Assembly: GCA_014529385.2 (NCBI GenBank)
Contig: CM043962.1
Coordinates: 37,913,098-37,977,097 of the forward strand
DNA length: 64,000 nt
Source: Adiantum capillus-veneris
Taxonomy: Eukaryota > Streptophyta > Polypodiopsida > Polypodiales > Pteridaceae
Reading direction: 5' to 3'
Below are positions 21,027-31,473 of the stretch, piece by piece. Under the pieces are notes generated by a model. That model searched no databases, had not been told where the DNA came from, and was given only the letters and a program-made list of their open reading frames with translations. Position 1 is the first letter of the stretch. Each line of letters opens with the position of its first letter. The position numbers and the translations under genes are program-made.

Positions 21027-24000
21027 ATGCACTTACGCTCTGGGCGGGTGCTAGAACACGAGCATATTGAGGGTGCCTCTGTTCATACGGACACCCATTA
21101 CCCATCCACGATAAGCTCTAGACCCTCAGCGGGGACACAAGGTAGCACCACCCAAGACCCTAAAATAGCCGCTAGTGATTCCTCCTCCGACTCAGAAATC
21201 ATGGAAGCATACCCTACCCAAAACACTGAGAGAGAAGGCCATGCACCTCCCGAAGCTCCACAGCCTAGTACTAGTATGTTTAGCCGTTTCATGGAAACAT
21301 TAGGTAGAGCTACTCGCTCGGAACCTGATGCAAATGAAGCACACGAAGGGGGTGGGAAAGTGGACTCTCCTTTCACATCGCACGTGGACCCCACACCCCC
21401 AAAGAGTGTCCATGTGGATATCCTACCAACTTCTTACCAAGAAGGCCCCGTTGAGCTGCCTCCTTCAGAAGTTCCCTCTAGAGTACCGTTGGTGACAAGT
21501 AAAACCACGGGGAGCAACATTGCTTCTACCTCACAAGAAACCGTTAACACGTCGACTCTAGAAGGATGGTTCATTAATGATCATTGGACATACGACCTCC
21601 ACACTGAGGTGTTGACGGATCTACACTCTGGCCACGCCTACCATGTAGGATGGATAGAGATTGTACAATCCACCTCTAGTGCCACGAGCATCGAAGATCA
21701 ACAGAAAATGATCTGTAATGTTATCCATGGCATTATTCAATTAGAAAGGCAAAACCGAGGGGTAAATATACTCTCAACTGGCCCCATGAGATTTCTGGAT
21801 ACGAGCAAGGCTCAACAGCCTACTCTATCACAAATGGAGACTCCTCTAATGAGTCCCATGGACCCATCTTACGTCATTTCACCTGGGGTCTCTATGCAAT
21901 CTGAGCCTCCGAGCGAAAACTTTAGCTTCCCTAACTTGGCTCAACCCTCTATCAAGGAAAACACAGTGCTCACTCCAGGGATAAGCCTGACAGAGAATGT
22001 ACCGATGACATCTACGGTTAGCGCAGTGCCACTACCTAGTGTCGTAGTACCTAATATGGGGCCTCGACCATATGTGCCTCTAGCCCCTTATGCACACATG
22101 GCCCCCACACCTCCAATAGTACCACTTGCTTATGCTCCTCGAGTGCCGCTCCCTAGCCCTTATCCGAGTGGACCTATGCCCGGTTATGTTCCATATCCTG
22201 CATCATCCACACATATGCCAAGACCGGCACCCGTCCCTCTCCCACATATGATTCCAAGAGTACCTCCACCGGCCCTACCTCCTCACATAGGTGACTTGGC
22301 AGCGTTTGCTCAAACCATAGGTCGATCTATCGCGGAAAATATGCGTCATGCATCTGATAGAGAGCCTAGAAGTAAGGCAGTACAAATTGCCAAACTCACA
22401 CAAAAATTCAATGGGGACGAAGATGCTAGAAAACACATTGAAGTGTTTAAACAAGTATGTGATTCCTTAGGGGAACGCAACGAACTACATAAGTGCAATG
22501 CCTTAAGCTTGACATTAAGTGGGAAGGCTGGAGATTGGTATAGGACCCTAAGGGTGGACGAGAAAACAATCTACCCTACCCTTCGAAGGTTGTTTCTAAA
22601 GGAGTACATACGAGAAGGTGTGCTTTGGGGTGTAGCATCTCAGCTACAGAAGGCCGAACGTAAGGAAGGAGAGTCAGTAAGGGACTTCATTAGTCGTCTA
22701 AAGCACTTAAACTCTCGCTGCCCTGTAAATGAGCGCTTCAACAATAACCAACTGCTTGATCGATTCATTCGAGGGTTGAGGAATGAAGGAATCTATAATG
22801 GACTAGTGATTAGAGGTATCACAACCTGGGAAGATGTCACTGCCAATGCAATCCAATTAGAGGACAACTTGATGATAGCAGGCATGAGGGTGTCTACTGA
22901 CACGAGATCCACTAGCTCACAAGCCATTGAGTATGAACCCATGACTGCAAAGCCCATTGCCAATGAGCCAAAGGTATTTGAGACATTCTTGACAGACCTC
23001 ACCAAGGCAATCCAAGAGTCTCTTAAGGATAATCGACCCCCTCAAAATAGTCACATGTATCCAAGAAGGGAGCAACAATGGTGTTCCATTTGCTTAAGTC
23101 CACATAGCACTAGTGAGTGCCCTACGTTTAGAGTAAAATTTAATGGAACTTGCAACACATGTGGTAGGTATGGTCACCAAGCTAAGGATTGTTTAATGAT
23201 CAAACGTATGATGGCAAATAGACCACCTGTAGCCTGGACGGATGCGCCTCGAGCTCCTGTATTGATGTCTACTCCACCTGTTGAGCAACTACTGCAACAC
23301 ATGGTCCCTAGATCTCAAAATGTTGTACAAGCTACACCGCTACCACCTCCTGTGCTAGGACCGCAGCCCCCGCATCCAAGAGTCGCCCCTATGAACCAAG
23401 TGGGTTGCAAGCCATCAAATGCTTATGCAGATGGCTGTGAGGAGGAAATAGACACTAGTATTGCCTACGGTCTTGATACATTGGAAGAGTGTCCTATATA
23501 CTACATGGAAGATTGTTGGGGGCAAGTCAAGCCGGTTTATCAAGCTGCTGCTCTCACATCCAGAGGTCAAAATATCAACACCCAGGCTAAGAGGCCACCT
23601 CTTCAATGCTACGAGTGTGGTGGACCACATCGAGCAGCGGAGTGCCCTATTAGGCTGCAAAAGAATGCTGCACAGATGCAAATGAATCAAGGGAGCACGT
23701 CTGTAATGCCAATACTCACATGTAATCGTTGTGGCATAGATCACTTGATTGCCCAATGCCCCTATAACCCAAATGCGCCTAAAATCACACCCCTAAATTT
23801 GGTCGAAATTGCTAGTGTGACATCGCCAATACCACCCGTCGCACCCGCTTATGCGATTACACGGTCCATGCTTCAAGGGCCAGGCCATATCCTCGAAGAG
23901 AGAGATACCGCGTCAGTTATCCAAGCAAAGAAAAAGAAGACACGAAGGAAGAAGTCGCAGAATACGGAAAATTCAAAGCCAAGTTCCAAAACAAACATAG

Positions 24001-26207
24001 GAACAGGAGATGACCCCGTGTATATGAATGACCTCGAGGATGATTCAGATTCAGTCGAGACAATGGAGACTAGAACCAATACCACAAAGGGAAAGACCGA
24101 CAAAGAAAACCGTAACATGGAACCAAATGAAAACCGAATAAGAGAAAACCATAAAGAGCCTCTGAAAACACCACAAGTGTTTCCAAATCCAATCCAAGAC
24201 CCCCAAGATAAACCGCAGGGGCAAAAAGGGAAGAATCGTAAAAAGAAGATTGGGACGTACCCAAACCCAGTAGACGAGATTAAGCAGGTGAAACATCTAA
24301 GAGGTTTAGTGGAGGAGACTCAAAGGAAACTAGAACCAGAACCCATGCATATCAAAATTCATGACACAGTGTTTCCCACGCAAGTTCATCCACCCCACAT
24401 GAACCATAGACCGTTAGCCATATCTAGTATCATCCAAGAAGGGAGTGAGGACGGGACATCAGAAAGTGAGCATACACCCTTCTTGTTGGAAAGGATGTTT
24501 AACGAAGGAATACCTGATCCCATTGAGGAATATGAGATTCCATCCTCACCTGTTCCTAGTCAAGGACCTACACCCTGCAAAACGCCAATGAATGTTGCCA
24601 AACTAGTGGACTTCATGTCTTCTGAGGTCCGAACCACGATCATAGCAAAGCTGTATGGAGATCCTGAGTTATTCCTTGCACTTCGAGCATTCCTTAACGG
24701 AGAGCTACGAACGGGATTACCGCAGTTTGCGCAACCAAATAGGCCTGACTCGATTATGATTGATGAGGAAAATCATGTGCAATCACTTGACTTAGATGGA
24801 CACGAGTCTGTGATTGAGGTACCCATTAACGAATTAGGGCAGTATTTTGAAGGCGACGAGTCTAATGCGACCCTACCCATCACTACCAAGGGATTAACTA
24901 TAAAGGGAATTCTTGATGGTGGTGCGGGAGTTAGCATCGTTACAAAAGATTGTTGGGAATCCATGGGAAAACCCCGCCTCAGTGTTACTAACATTGTGGT
25001 AAAGATGGCAAATGGTACCATAGCCAAACCTATGGGGATGCTCAAGGATCTTAAGATCAAAGTTCTAGGACACAAGGTACGACATACGTTCATTGTAATG
25101 GATTTCTCTAAACACCTTATGTCATATGAAATGATTTTAGGACGACCATTCATGAGGGAAGCACAAATGGTTCATGATTGGTCTAAAAATCATGTCTATT
25201 TGCAATTCCAAGACTCTGTCCTTAGAGTGGATTTGGTGACTGGTAAGGTACACCCCTTAGGGAGTAAAGCCATTATTGATCATCGCTCTGACACCACAGT
25301 TCACTCGGCCCCACTACAATATTGTTACACTTGTAAGAAGGATACAGACATTGGCCAAGATTCTCCTTACATGGATGTGTTACCGGGTATGACGGAATCG
25401 GACAATGTGGATTGGGTACACCTAGCATCAACCATAGACACTTGGGGAAATAGGGGCACGACCTGGGTAACACCTGAGGGGGATGAAATGCCTATACCCT
25501 TAAATATGCTACAAGCAATGCATATCGCTTCTGACAAGACTCATCCTAAGGTAACGAAGAAAACATACAAGTGGGTCCCTAAAGATTCTTTAGTGACCAT
25601 AGCTAGTGCTAAAAAACAGAAGCCTTGTAAGAAACGTACCACTCGCTCCAATAAAAGTAAGAAAATGTTGCGATGGATCCCTAAACGACTATTGGAAGCC
25701 CAAGGCTACTATCAAGGAAATGATCAAATCTGGGTGCCAAAACGTAGATTGTGCTCTTACCTATCACCTGGCCCATGTAAACCCAATCCCGTAGCTCCAA
25801 AACGAATCAATGATCGTGGAAAGAAAAAAATCACAGAATGCTACACACCCGCTCCCGAGCTAGTTTGGGTATCAAAGAAAGAACGATTTGTTCCACCTAG
25901 CTCAGGAAGGGGGGAGTCCCATGAAGCGTCTAGCTCATCATGTAATACATCCATAGAGGTAAAAGCTTCTACACAGCCTCCATCTATAGTAGTGGACCTC
26001 AATGAAGCTACAAAAGAACCCACACCTCCCAGTGTTCAAGAATCACCTGATGAACCACTTCAAGTTCGATCCTGGGAGAGTACCTTACCACCGTTGCAGC
26101 TTGACAAGGCACCTAGGATAATAGAAAACTACTGGCAAAAATCCTCACCTATTACCAACTGGAACAATTGGTTTCAAAGGGTGACAAGCTCATTTCAAAC
26201 GGTATGA
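21027..26207 (+). CDS. gag-pro: Gag-protease polyprotein of element 2, 1,726 aa, intact
   Basis: One uninterrupted ORF. It starts MHLRSGRVLEHEH, a typical gypsy LRSG opening. An acidic/Pro-rich region covers about residues 1-445, with a PYVPLAPYAHMAPTPP-type stretch around 350. The Retrotrans_gag capsid domain spans about 455-615 (KFNGDEDARKHIEVFKQ, GDWYRTL, LKEYIREG, FISRLKHL). Zinc knuckles lie near 686 (CSICLSPHSTSEC), 709 (CNTCGRYGHQAKDC), 861 (CYECGGPHRAAEC) and 899 (CNRCGIDHLIAQC). A Lys/Asn-rich linker follows, then the aspartic protease near 1290-1390 with active site GILDGGAGVSIV and EMILGRPFMRE. The C-terminal 330 residues are unknown and carry four W-[VI]-[PS]-K motifs (about 1515-1620). 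No RT. It would form particles and self-process. Confidence 0.95.
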   Translation: MHLRSGRVLEHEHIEGASVHTDTHYPSTISSRPSAGTQGSTTQDPKIAASDSSSDSEIMEAYPTQNTEREGHAPPEAPQPSTSMFSRFMETLGRATRSEPDANEAHEGGGKVDSPFTSHVDPTPPKSVHVDILPTSYQEGPVELPPSEVPSRVPLVTSKTTGSNIASTSQETVNTSTLEGWFINDHWTYDLHTEVLTDLHSGHAYHVGWIEIVQSTSSATSIEDQQKMICNVIHGIIQLERQNRGVNILSTGPMRFLDTSKAQQPTLSQMETPLMSPMDPSYVISPGVSMQSEPPSENFSFPNLAQPSIKENTVLTPGISLTENVPMTSTVSAVPLPSVVVPNMGPRPYVPLAPYAHMAPTPPIVPLAYAPRVPLPSPYPSGPMPGYVPYPASSTHMPRPAPVPLPHMIPRVPPPALPPHIGDLAAFAQTIGRSIAENMRHASDREPRSKAVQIAKLTQKFNGDEDARKHIEVFKQVCDSLGERNELHKCNALSLTLSGKAGDWYRTLRVDEKTIYPTLRRLFLKEYIREGVLWGVASQLQKAERKEGESVRDFISRLKHLNSRCPVNERFNNNQLLDRFIRGLRNEGIYNGLVIRGITTWEDVTANAIQLEDNLMIAGMRVSTDTRSTSSQAIEYEPMTAKPIANEPKVFETFLTDLTKAIQESLKDNRPPQNSHMYPRREQQWCSICLSPHSTSECPTFRVKFNGTCNTCGRYGHQAKDCLMIKRMMANRPPVAWTDAPRAPVLMSTPPVEQLLQHMVPRSQNVVQATPLPPPVLGPQPPHPRVAPMNQVGCKPSNAYADGCEEEIDTSIAYGLDTLEECPIYYMEDCWGQVKPVYQAAALTSRGQNINTQAKRPPLQCYECGGPHRAAECPIRLQKNAAQMQMNQGSTSVMPILTCNRCGIDHLIAQCPYNPNAPKITPLNLVEIASVTSPIPPVAPAYAITRSMLQGPGHILEERDTASVIQAKKKKTRRKKSQNTENSKPSSKTNIGTGDDPVYMNDLEDDSDSVETMETRTNTTKGKTDKENRNMEPNENRIRENHKEPLKTPQVFPNPIQDPQDKPQGQKGKNRKKKIGTYPNPVDEIKQVKHLRGLVEETQRKLEPEPMHIKIHDTVFPTQVHPPHMNHRPLAISSIIQEGSEDGTSESEHTPFLLERMFNEGIPDPIEEYEIPSSPVPSQGPTPCKTPMNVAKLVDFMSSEVRTTIIAKLYGDPELFLALRAFLNGELRTGLPQFAQPNRPDSIMIDEENHVQSLDLDGHESVIEVPINELGQYFEGDESNATLPITTKGLTIKGILDGGAGVSIVTKDCWESMGKPRLSVTNIVVKMANGTIAKPMGMLKDLKIKVLGHKVRHTFIVMDFSKHLMSYEMILGRPFMREAQMVHDWSKNHVYLQFQDSVLRVDLVTGKVHPLGSKAIIDHRSDTTVHSAPLQYCYTCKKDTDIGQDSPYMDVLPGMTESDNVDWVHLASTIDTWGNRGTTWVTPEGDEMPIPLNMLQAMHIASDKTHPKVTKKTYKWVPKDSLVTIASAKKQKPCKKRTTRSNKSKKMLRWIPKRLLEAQGYYQGNDQIWVPKRRLCSYLSPGPCKPNPVAPKRINDRGKKKITECYTPAPELVWVSKKERFVPPSSGRGESHEASSSSCNTSIEVKASTQPPSIVVDLNEATKEPTPPSVQESPDEPLQVRSWESTLPPLQLDKAPRIIENYWQKSSPITNWNNWFQRVTSSFQTV

Positions 26208-27822
26208 TCTACCCAAGGAAGGGGGGAGTGTTTGCTGACAGTCATCATTCATTTGTTTCCCTCTCAACCTTTTTCCCTGACCTCTATATCTCCAATCTTA
26301 GGGAATGTACATATAAAGCTTTATACTCACAAAAAACAAAAAAATAAAGAGCAAGAGCAATTAGCAAACGAGTATGCACATTAAAGTCAAAACATTGACT
26401 CAGACCTACACATGTCACATCTGGTACAGTGAAACAGAAACCTATGCCATAAAAAACCTTTGATCCTCATCACTTGAGTGATGGAGGGTAGGTAAGATTA
26501 GTACGATAGGAGTGTTACTGTTTTAGAGTTGAGAGATTAGCGAAGTTCTCTTTTCCCACTGATGTGCCTCCTGGAGGTATTCCTTTTGTTTCCTAGTGTG
26601 TACAGGAGCGTGTTGCTATTGATAGGATTTGGACCTTCATGGAACCTTCAAATCAAGCACGACCATCAACACAAACAGGTGTTTCTTGTCCATTAGCATT
26701 GCCCTTATCTTTTTGCATCCATGTTTGTCTGCCTTGATTGTGATTGGTAGCATAATATTCAGCGCATTGGCTTAGTATCAAACATTTAATTCAATGTAAT
26801 GTTTTGTCATAATCACTTGTCTAGGTTTAAAAATCAAGCAGTCCGACTAAGCTAGTTTGACCAAGCTAGGTATTAGAAATCTTCTCTTAATACCATGGGG
26901 AATGCCTTCCTAATAAGCAATGGTTACTTAGGTTCTTAATCCGATTTAGGCAGCATTGTATGAAATGTACTAGGGCTTTCTAGTGGGCTTAACCCTATTG
27001 ACCTTTAGCTTAAGCATTATAAAGGGAGTTTACTAATGTGATGAGCCTGGGGAGGGTAACAATGTTATATGACCCCCCAAAGTTACAAAATTTAAATGTT
27101 GAAAATGAACAAACAAAAAATCAAAGTGCCACAATGTAAAATTTTAAGCTGGAAGAGAAATCTCAGCTTGATTTGGTACTACACTCACATGTATAGCCTA
27201 TGGTACTAGAGCCCTAGAGGTTCCCAGTGTGGGTGCTTTTCCTTGAAAAGCAAAAAACCCAAGGCATACAAAATAAGCACACACATCATAATTGAATCAA
27301 TGTGAAAAGACTTTGGGGAGTCAAAGAAAAAGTAATCAGTCAGGCGATGATTTCATGAGAAATTCCTTTTATGGTAGCTTAACTACAAGGTTTTCTAGAT
27401 ATCGCCTCTAGTCAGCCCTCGAACATCAATACTTGGCTCTCGCGATTAAACAACTTAATTGACCACAGATAATTAAGAAGCTTACCCATGGTATTAATAT
27501 TCGATCTCTAGTGCCTTTCGACCGTCAAATTAGCGACCCCAGACTTGTTTAATTTTTTACCTGTACATCTGTTTCTGCATTTGATTACATTGCAATTTAA
27601 TGTTCATTGATAACAAATTGTTTGAAATTCTTTTACCAATCAATTTGTCTACCTAAAACTGCATATGCTTTTTAAGAGAATGCAATTACTGTGCCAATGT
27701 TGTTTGATTTTGCAGTGACTGAAGAAGGCTAAGGACATTCATCTCAAATGCTCTTCCACCTCGACGAACCAGCTTCAACTCAATAGCTTCCGAGGACGGA
27801 ATCTACATCAGGAAGGGGGGCA
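26208..27822 (+). other. 3' non-coding region of element 2 and polypurine tracts
   Basis: 1.6 kb with stops in all frames and no RT, RNase H or integrase motif. The functional polypurine tract is probably AGGAAGGGGGG at 27810-27820, two bases before the 3' LTR. A second copy, AAGGAAGGGGGGAG, stands at 26215-26228 right after the ORF stop, and a third, AGGAAGGGGGGAG, lies inside the ORF at 25904-25916. Confidence 0.8.
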
Positions 27823-28390
27823 TGTTAACCCTCACGGCACACGGACACCCTATGATCTATAAACGTTGTAATATTTAGAGTCAGGTACCGGGCTTGTCGG
27901 ACCAATAGGGAAAGGTAGAGTGATCGCCGATGAGAGGCGCACTTTACCTTGGACATTCAAGGGATTAGTTGGCTAAGCATGGGCGCCCAAGTGTGAATGG
28001 GGTGAGCTCCTATAAAAGCCAACTAAACCTAATTTTTACTCATTCTCTCATTTGTGCAATAGAAGAGTGCTCTTGCTCCATCTCCATCTTCTTCTTCTTC
28101 ACCTCCTTGTGTGTGTGTGTGTGAGAGAGAGAGGGAGAGGGAGAGTGTGTGTGCGATCGAGCATTACGAAGGCACGACGACGACGAAGCGGTTGAGCGCG
28201 GCACGACTGCAGCTTCTTCTTCATCGCGGCGAGGAATCCACCACGAAGGCGAGCGTAGAGCGGTGAGTGACACACCCTTTGTTCTTTTGAGCTTGCTAGT
28301 TTAGGCTTGTTGTGTGCTTGGAGCCGTTTGTGGCTCGCACACGGTGTATTGGCAAGTCCCTTGCTTCGACAGTGCGGCAAGGAGCGCACA
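27823..28390 (+). repeat. 3' LTR of element 2
   Basis: 568 bp, near-identical to 19699-20264. It starts TGTTAACC right after the polypurine tract and ends GGAGCGCACA before GGACC. Confidence 0.97.
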
Positions 28391-28395
28391 GGACC
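28391..28395 (+). repeat. Right target-site duplication of element 2
   Basis: GGACC directly after the 3' LTR terminal CA; pairs with 19694-19698. Confidence 0.95.
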
Positions 28396-28840
28396 TCTGT
28401 TATAAGTTCAATCATGTATGGCCCATGGATCGCATTTAACAACCAAATATCTAGTCTTTTCCATTTTTGTCCGTATTGGCTCCGGTAGAAGCAGATCCTC
28501 ACCACTGTTTTGGGTTCAGAGGTCGTGGCAGCTATTCAAGCTTCTCCCATAATGAAGTATAATCCCACATTGCATAATACTACAAGACCCAAAGGCAACC
28601 AAGTTTCTCATGAATGCTCGTCTTGACCTGCCACTCAACATTCCCTTGTCTTTGCGGATATATTTGGTGGAGTTGAGATCAAATAGCTCGCATCTAATTG
28701 GCATTTCAACTTCATAATATGGATTTTTTAGTACATTATCAACATAAAGATCATATAGTAAGGTATCTAGTACCTAGGTACCTGGCTCTACCACCACAAA
28801 GAATTTTGTACCATTAAGGGACTGGAAACAGCAGAGGTCA
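28396..28840 (-). pseudogene. TRAPPC4: TRAPPC4 copy B, coding 3' half (right of the insertion)
   Basis: On the minus strand it encodes the last part of TRAPPC4: CFQSLNGTKFFVV, EPGT-stop, [29 protein letters not shown] and KDKGMLSG. Similarity to copy A begins abruptly at about 28840 (copy A 17996), so the 5' half is missing. It shares the in-frame TAG (28774-28776) with copy A, so the two did not arise separately from a functional mRNA. One is a copy of the other, or both come from a source already broken. Element 2 later split it. Confidence 0.87.
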
Positions 28841-30629
28841 AAATTTTACTATTTGGACTAACATTTGTTGCATATTCTTTGAATTTCCTTATGATTTGCA
28901 TTCTAACAATGTCAATTCACATAACTATTTGTTGATTTTGGAATGTAAGATTAGGGCTTGAAGCTTCAATAGAATCGACCTATGCATTGAGCAATTGAAA
29001 ATTGGATGGTGTCATTGGATTCAAGACATGTGCGGTATGCAACATTGTTATCAAGTTTACGATTTTGGGCTTTTGATTTGGGCATTTGCATGCCTTTGTA
29101 ATGGCGAATTTTCTTAGAAGCGAATATCCATAAATTGTTGGTTTCATATGGTAATTTTCATTGTGGATGTGCTTATTGCATGCTTGGATGGTTCAATTGT
29201 GATTGTGTGCACTAAGATTTAAGTGAGTGTGCACTTTAATTTTGTGTGTGTGTGTGTGTGTGCGCGTGCGCGTGCGCCTAATTTTTGGTGCGTGTGCACT
29301 AATTTTCCATTGTGTAAGCCCTAAAAATCAATGTGTGATTAGGAATTTGGCAAATGTGATAGTTGATTTTGTGATATGGACATGGCCAATTAGACATGTG
29401 TGTGCCTAATTTTCAAATTTGCCATGATTAACATTTGTGTCTGTGCACCTAAAAATTGGTAAGAATTTGCCAATTATTAGAGTGGGTGTGTGCATAAAAA
29501 GTGATTAATGTGCATGCTCAATTGGATGTTTGATTGCAAATTTGATGTGTGTAATAATTAATTCATGCATTTTGGAGCTCACAATAGGGATTTGCACACT
29601 CTAATCACACGATTTTTTAATCTAATTTTGTCTAATTTAATTGCTTAATTTTGATTTTCATTCAAAAATAAATTGGCACTTGAATTGATGTGCTAATTGA
29701 GATTTGATTTAACTGCACCATTCATCTACATTAGTGGATTTTGTTTTAAAAAAAGTAATTTTTACATTAATTTCTATTTAATTATGTAAAATTTTGATAA
29801 ATTGTGATCTTGAAGAGCTCTTTTAGGTGCATAATTATGGCATGATTTTAAATGCTTTTGTGCCCTCTTTGGTGGAGTTTTGTGCATTGCGCTATTTTTG
29901 GGGATCAATTTAACGATTTTATTCTATAAGATTTTTTGGTAAAAGCTACTATATTTGGCTTACTTCTACATGTCAAAAGTGTGTCCATTTGAATGCCAAT
30001 GATTTTTTGAGGTTTTTTGGAGTTTTTTTGGGATTTTTAAACAAACAATTGGTGATCTTTTTTAATTTTTGAGTGATTTTTTTCATTTTTGGCTAATTTT
30101 TGGGCCAATTTCGGCAATTTCATGGATTTGACAAATTAAAATTGAAAATTGTGTCACGACGTGAGCTCAAAATTGTTAACAAGTCTTTGTGTATGATACG
30201 GCAAAGGTTTTGACAATCTCTAGAAAATTTGGCAATAAACTTTGGACTCCGATGAAAAATGTGACTTGATGGCATTTTCTGGTGAGAACCTCCTATAATT
30301 TATCTCTAAGGTCTTTAAAAACATATAAATTAAAAAAAACCTCACTCTATCTCCGCTTATTATCTTGCTCTCTCTCCTCCCCACTCTCTCTCAATCCCAT
30401 CCACTTTCTCTCTCTTCCCTCTCCTCTTTCTCTCTCGGCTAACTTTCTCTCTCACTACTCTCTCTTCTCCAAAATAATGTTTATTATCTGACCACCAACA
30501 CACACACACACCCACTATACCCTATGTCACCTTGCCCTCTTTCTCTCTCTCTTTTTAAAGCTTAAGTAGAGCGATTATTATGTGGACCCGATGCCTTGAA
30601 GCAGCACACACACCACACACCCTCTCTCT
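28841..30629. other. AT-rich sequence with no recognisable gene
   Basis: Long T-rich and AT-rich sequence with a short (GT)n/(GC) stretch at 29244-29275 and a CT-rich segment at 30360-30460. No frame has a known motif. It could be intronic or old intergenic sequence. Confidence 0.5.

Positions 30630-30712
<83 letters not shown>
30630..30712 (+). repeat. (CT)n microsatellite
   Basis: Near-perfect CT tract, followed by CTGCCTCTGCCTCT. The Arg/Glu-rich minus-strand frame 30562-31245 and the Ser/Leu plus-strand frames here are translations of simple repeats. Confidence 0.96.
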
Positions 30713-30716
<4 letters not shown>

Positions 30717-31051
30717 CTGCCTCTACGTGTGGTGGACCTTTGTGCTTTATACATGCCAACAAAGCTCTATGCATGCCCACGTTGGGTGCTACATGTGACC
30801 CCTCCTCTTTGTGTGCATCAGCAGATGGGCTCGCTCCGTTGTTGCACGTGTGGTGACCTCTCGCATTCGGCGCTTTTAGTGAACTCACTGAACCTTCGAA
30901 GATGTGGGCCCGCCTGCTCTTCGCCTTGCAATAGAACACCCCACACACGCAACCCCACCCTAACTCACCCTCTCTCTCTCTCTCTGCCTCATTCTTTCTC
31001 TCTCTTCCCATGTCTTTGTCAGCCATCTCCTTGTGGCTACCACGTGAGAAG

Positions 31052-31114
31052 ACACACACACACACACACACAACTACTCTTTCACTCCCTTTGTGCCAGC
31101 ACGCACACACACCA

Positions 31115-31154
<40 letters not shown>

Positions 31155-31155
31155 G
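31052..31155 (+). repeat. (CA)n and (CT)n microsatellites
   Basis: CA tract at about 31051-31073, a second short CA run near 31100, and a CT tract at about 31117-31154, in a CT-rich context. Confidence 0.93.
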
Positions 31156-31473
31156 GGTCCAGAGTGCCACCATCTTCACTCTCTCTCTTTCCTTCTCCCT
31201 CGGTGCAAGCTTGCACGCCATCGTTGTTGCACACATCGTTGCCACGCCCTGCCCATAAGCTAAGGTAACTATTTTATTATTTATTATTTGTTTTGTTTTA
31301 ATTTATTTGGATTTTATGTTTTATCTTTTATTTCATTCAAAAAAGAGAGAGTAATTCACAAAAAACATTAAAAATTGAAAAGTATTTTAAAAAATCAATG
31401 AAAAGTTAGAGAAAAAAACTCACAAAAATTTAAAAAATAAATACAAGTAGGAATATTTTTAAAAAATAGAAAA
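31156..31473. other. AT-rich, nothing recognised
   Basis: TTTATTATTTATTATTTG and A-rich sequence. No gene; it ends where the copia fragment begins. Confidence 0.5.

Larger units (their letters stand above)
19699..28390 (+). mobile_element. Ty3/gypsy element 2: complete non-autonomous gag-pro LTR retrotransposon
   Basis: An 8.69-kb element with 566- and 568-bp LTRs that start TGTTAACC and end GCGCACA, flanked by a perfect 5-bp target duplication GGACC. It has a perfect tRNA-Asp PBS, one 1,726-codon gag-protease ORF and a polypurine tract before the 3' LTR. By eye the LTRs differ at about 6 sites plus a 2-bp indel in a GA run, about 1%. Between the ORF stop and the 3' LTR (1.6 kb) no RT, RNase H or integrase motif is found. 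Retrotransposition would need pol enzymes from another element. The structure fits the 'TR-GAG' type of plant non-autonomous element, extended by a protease. Confidence 0.95.

Noticed and set aside
26208-27822. Hidden decayed RT or integrase in element 2
   Set aside because: I read all frames for SGYxQ, FGLxNAP, YxDD, DDE and HHCC patterns and found none, not even in broken form.
30562-31245. 227-codon minus-strand frame rich in Arg/Glu
   Set aside because: It is mostly translation of (CT)n and CA repeats; the remaining parts have no domain.
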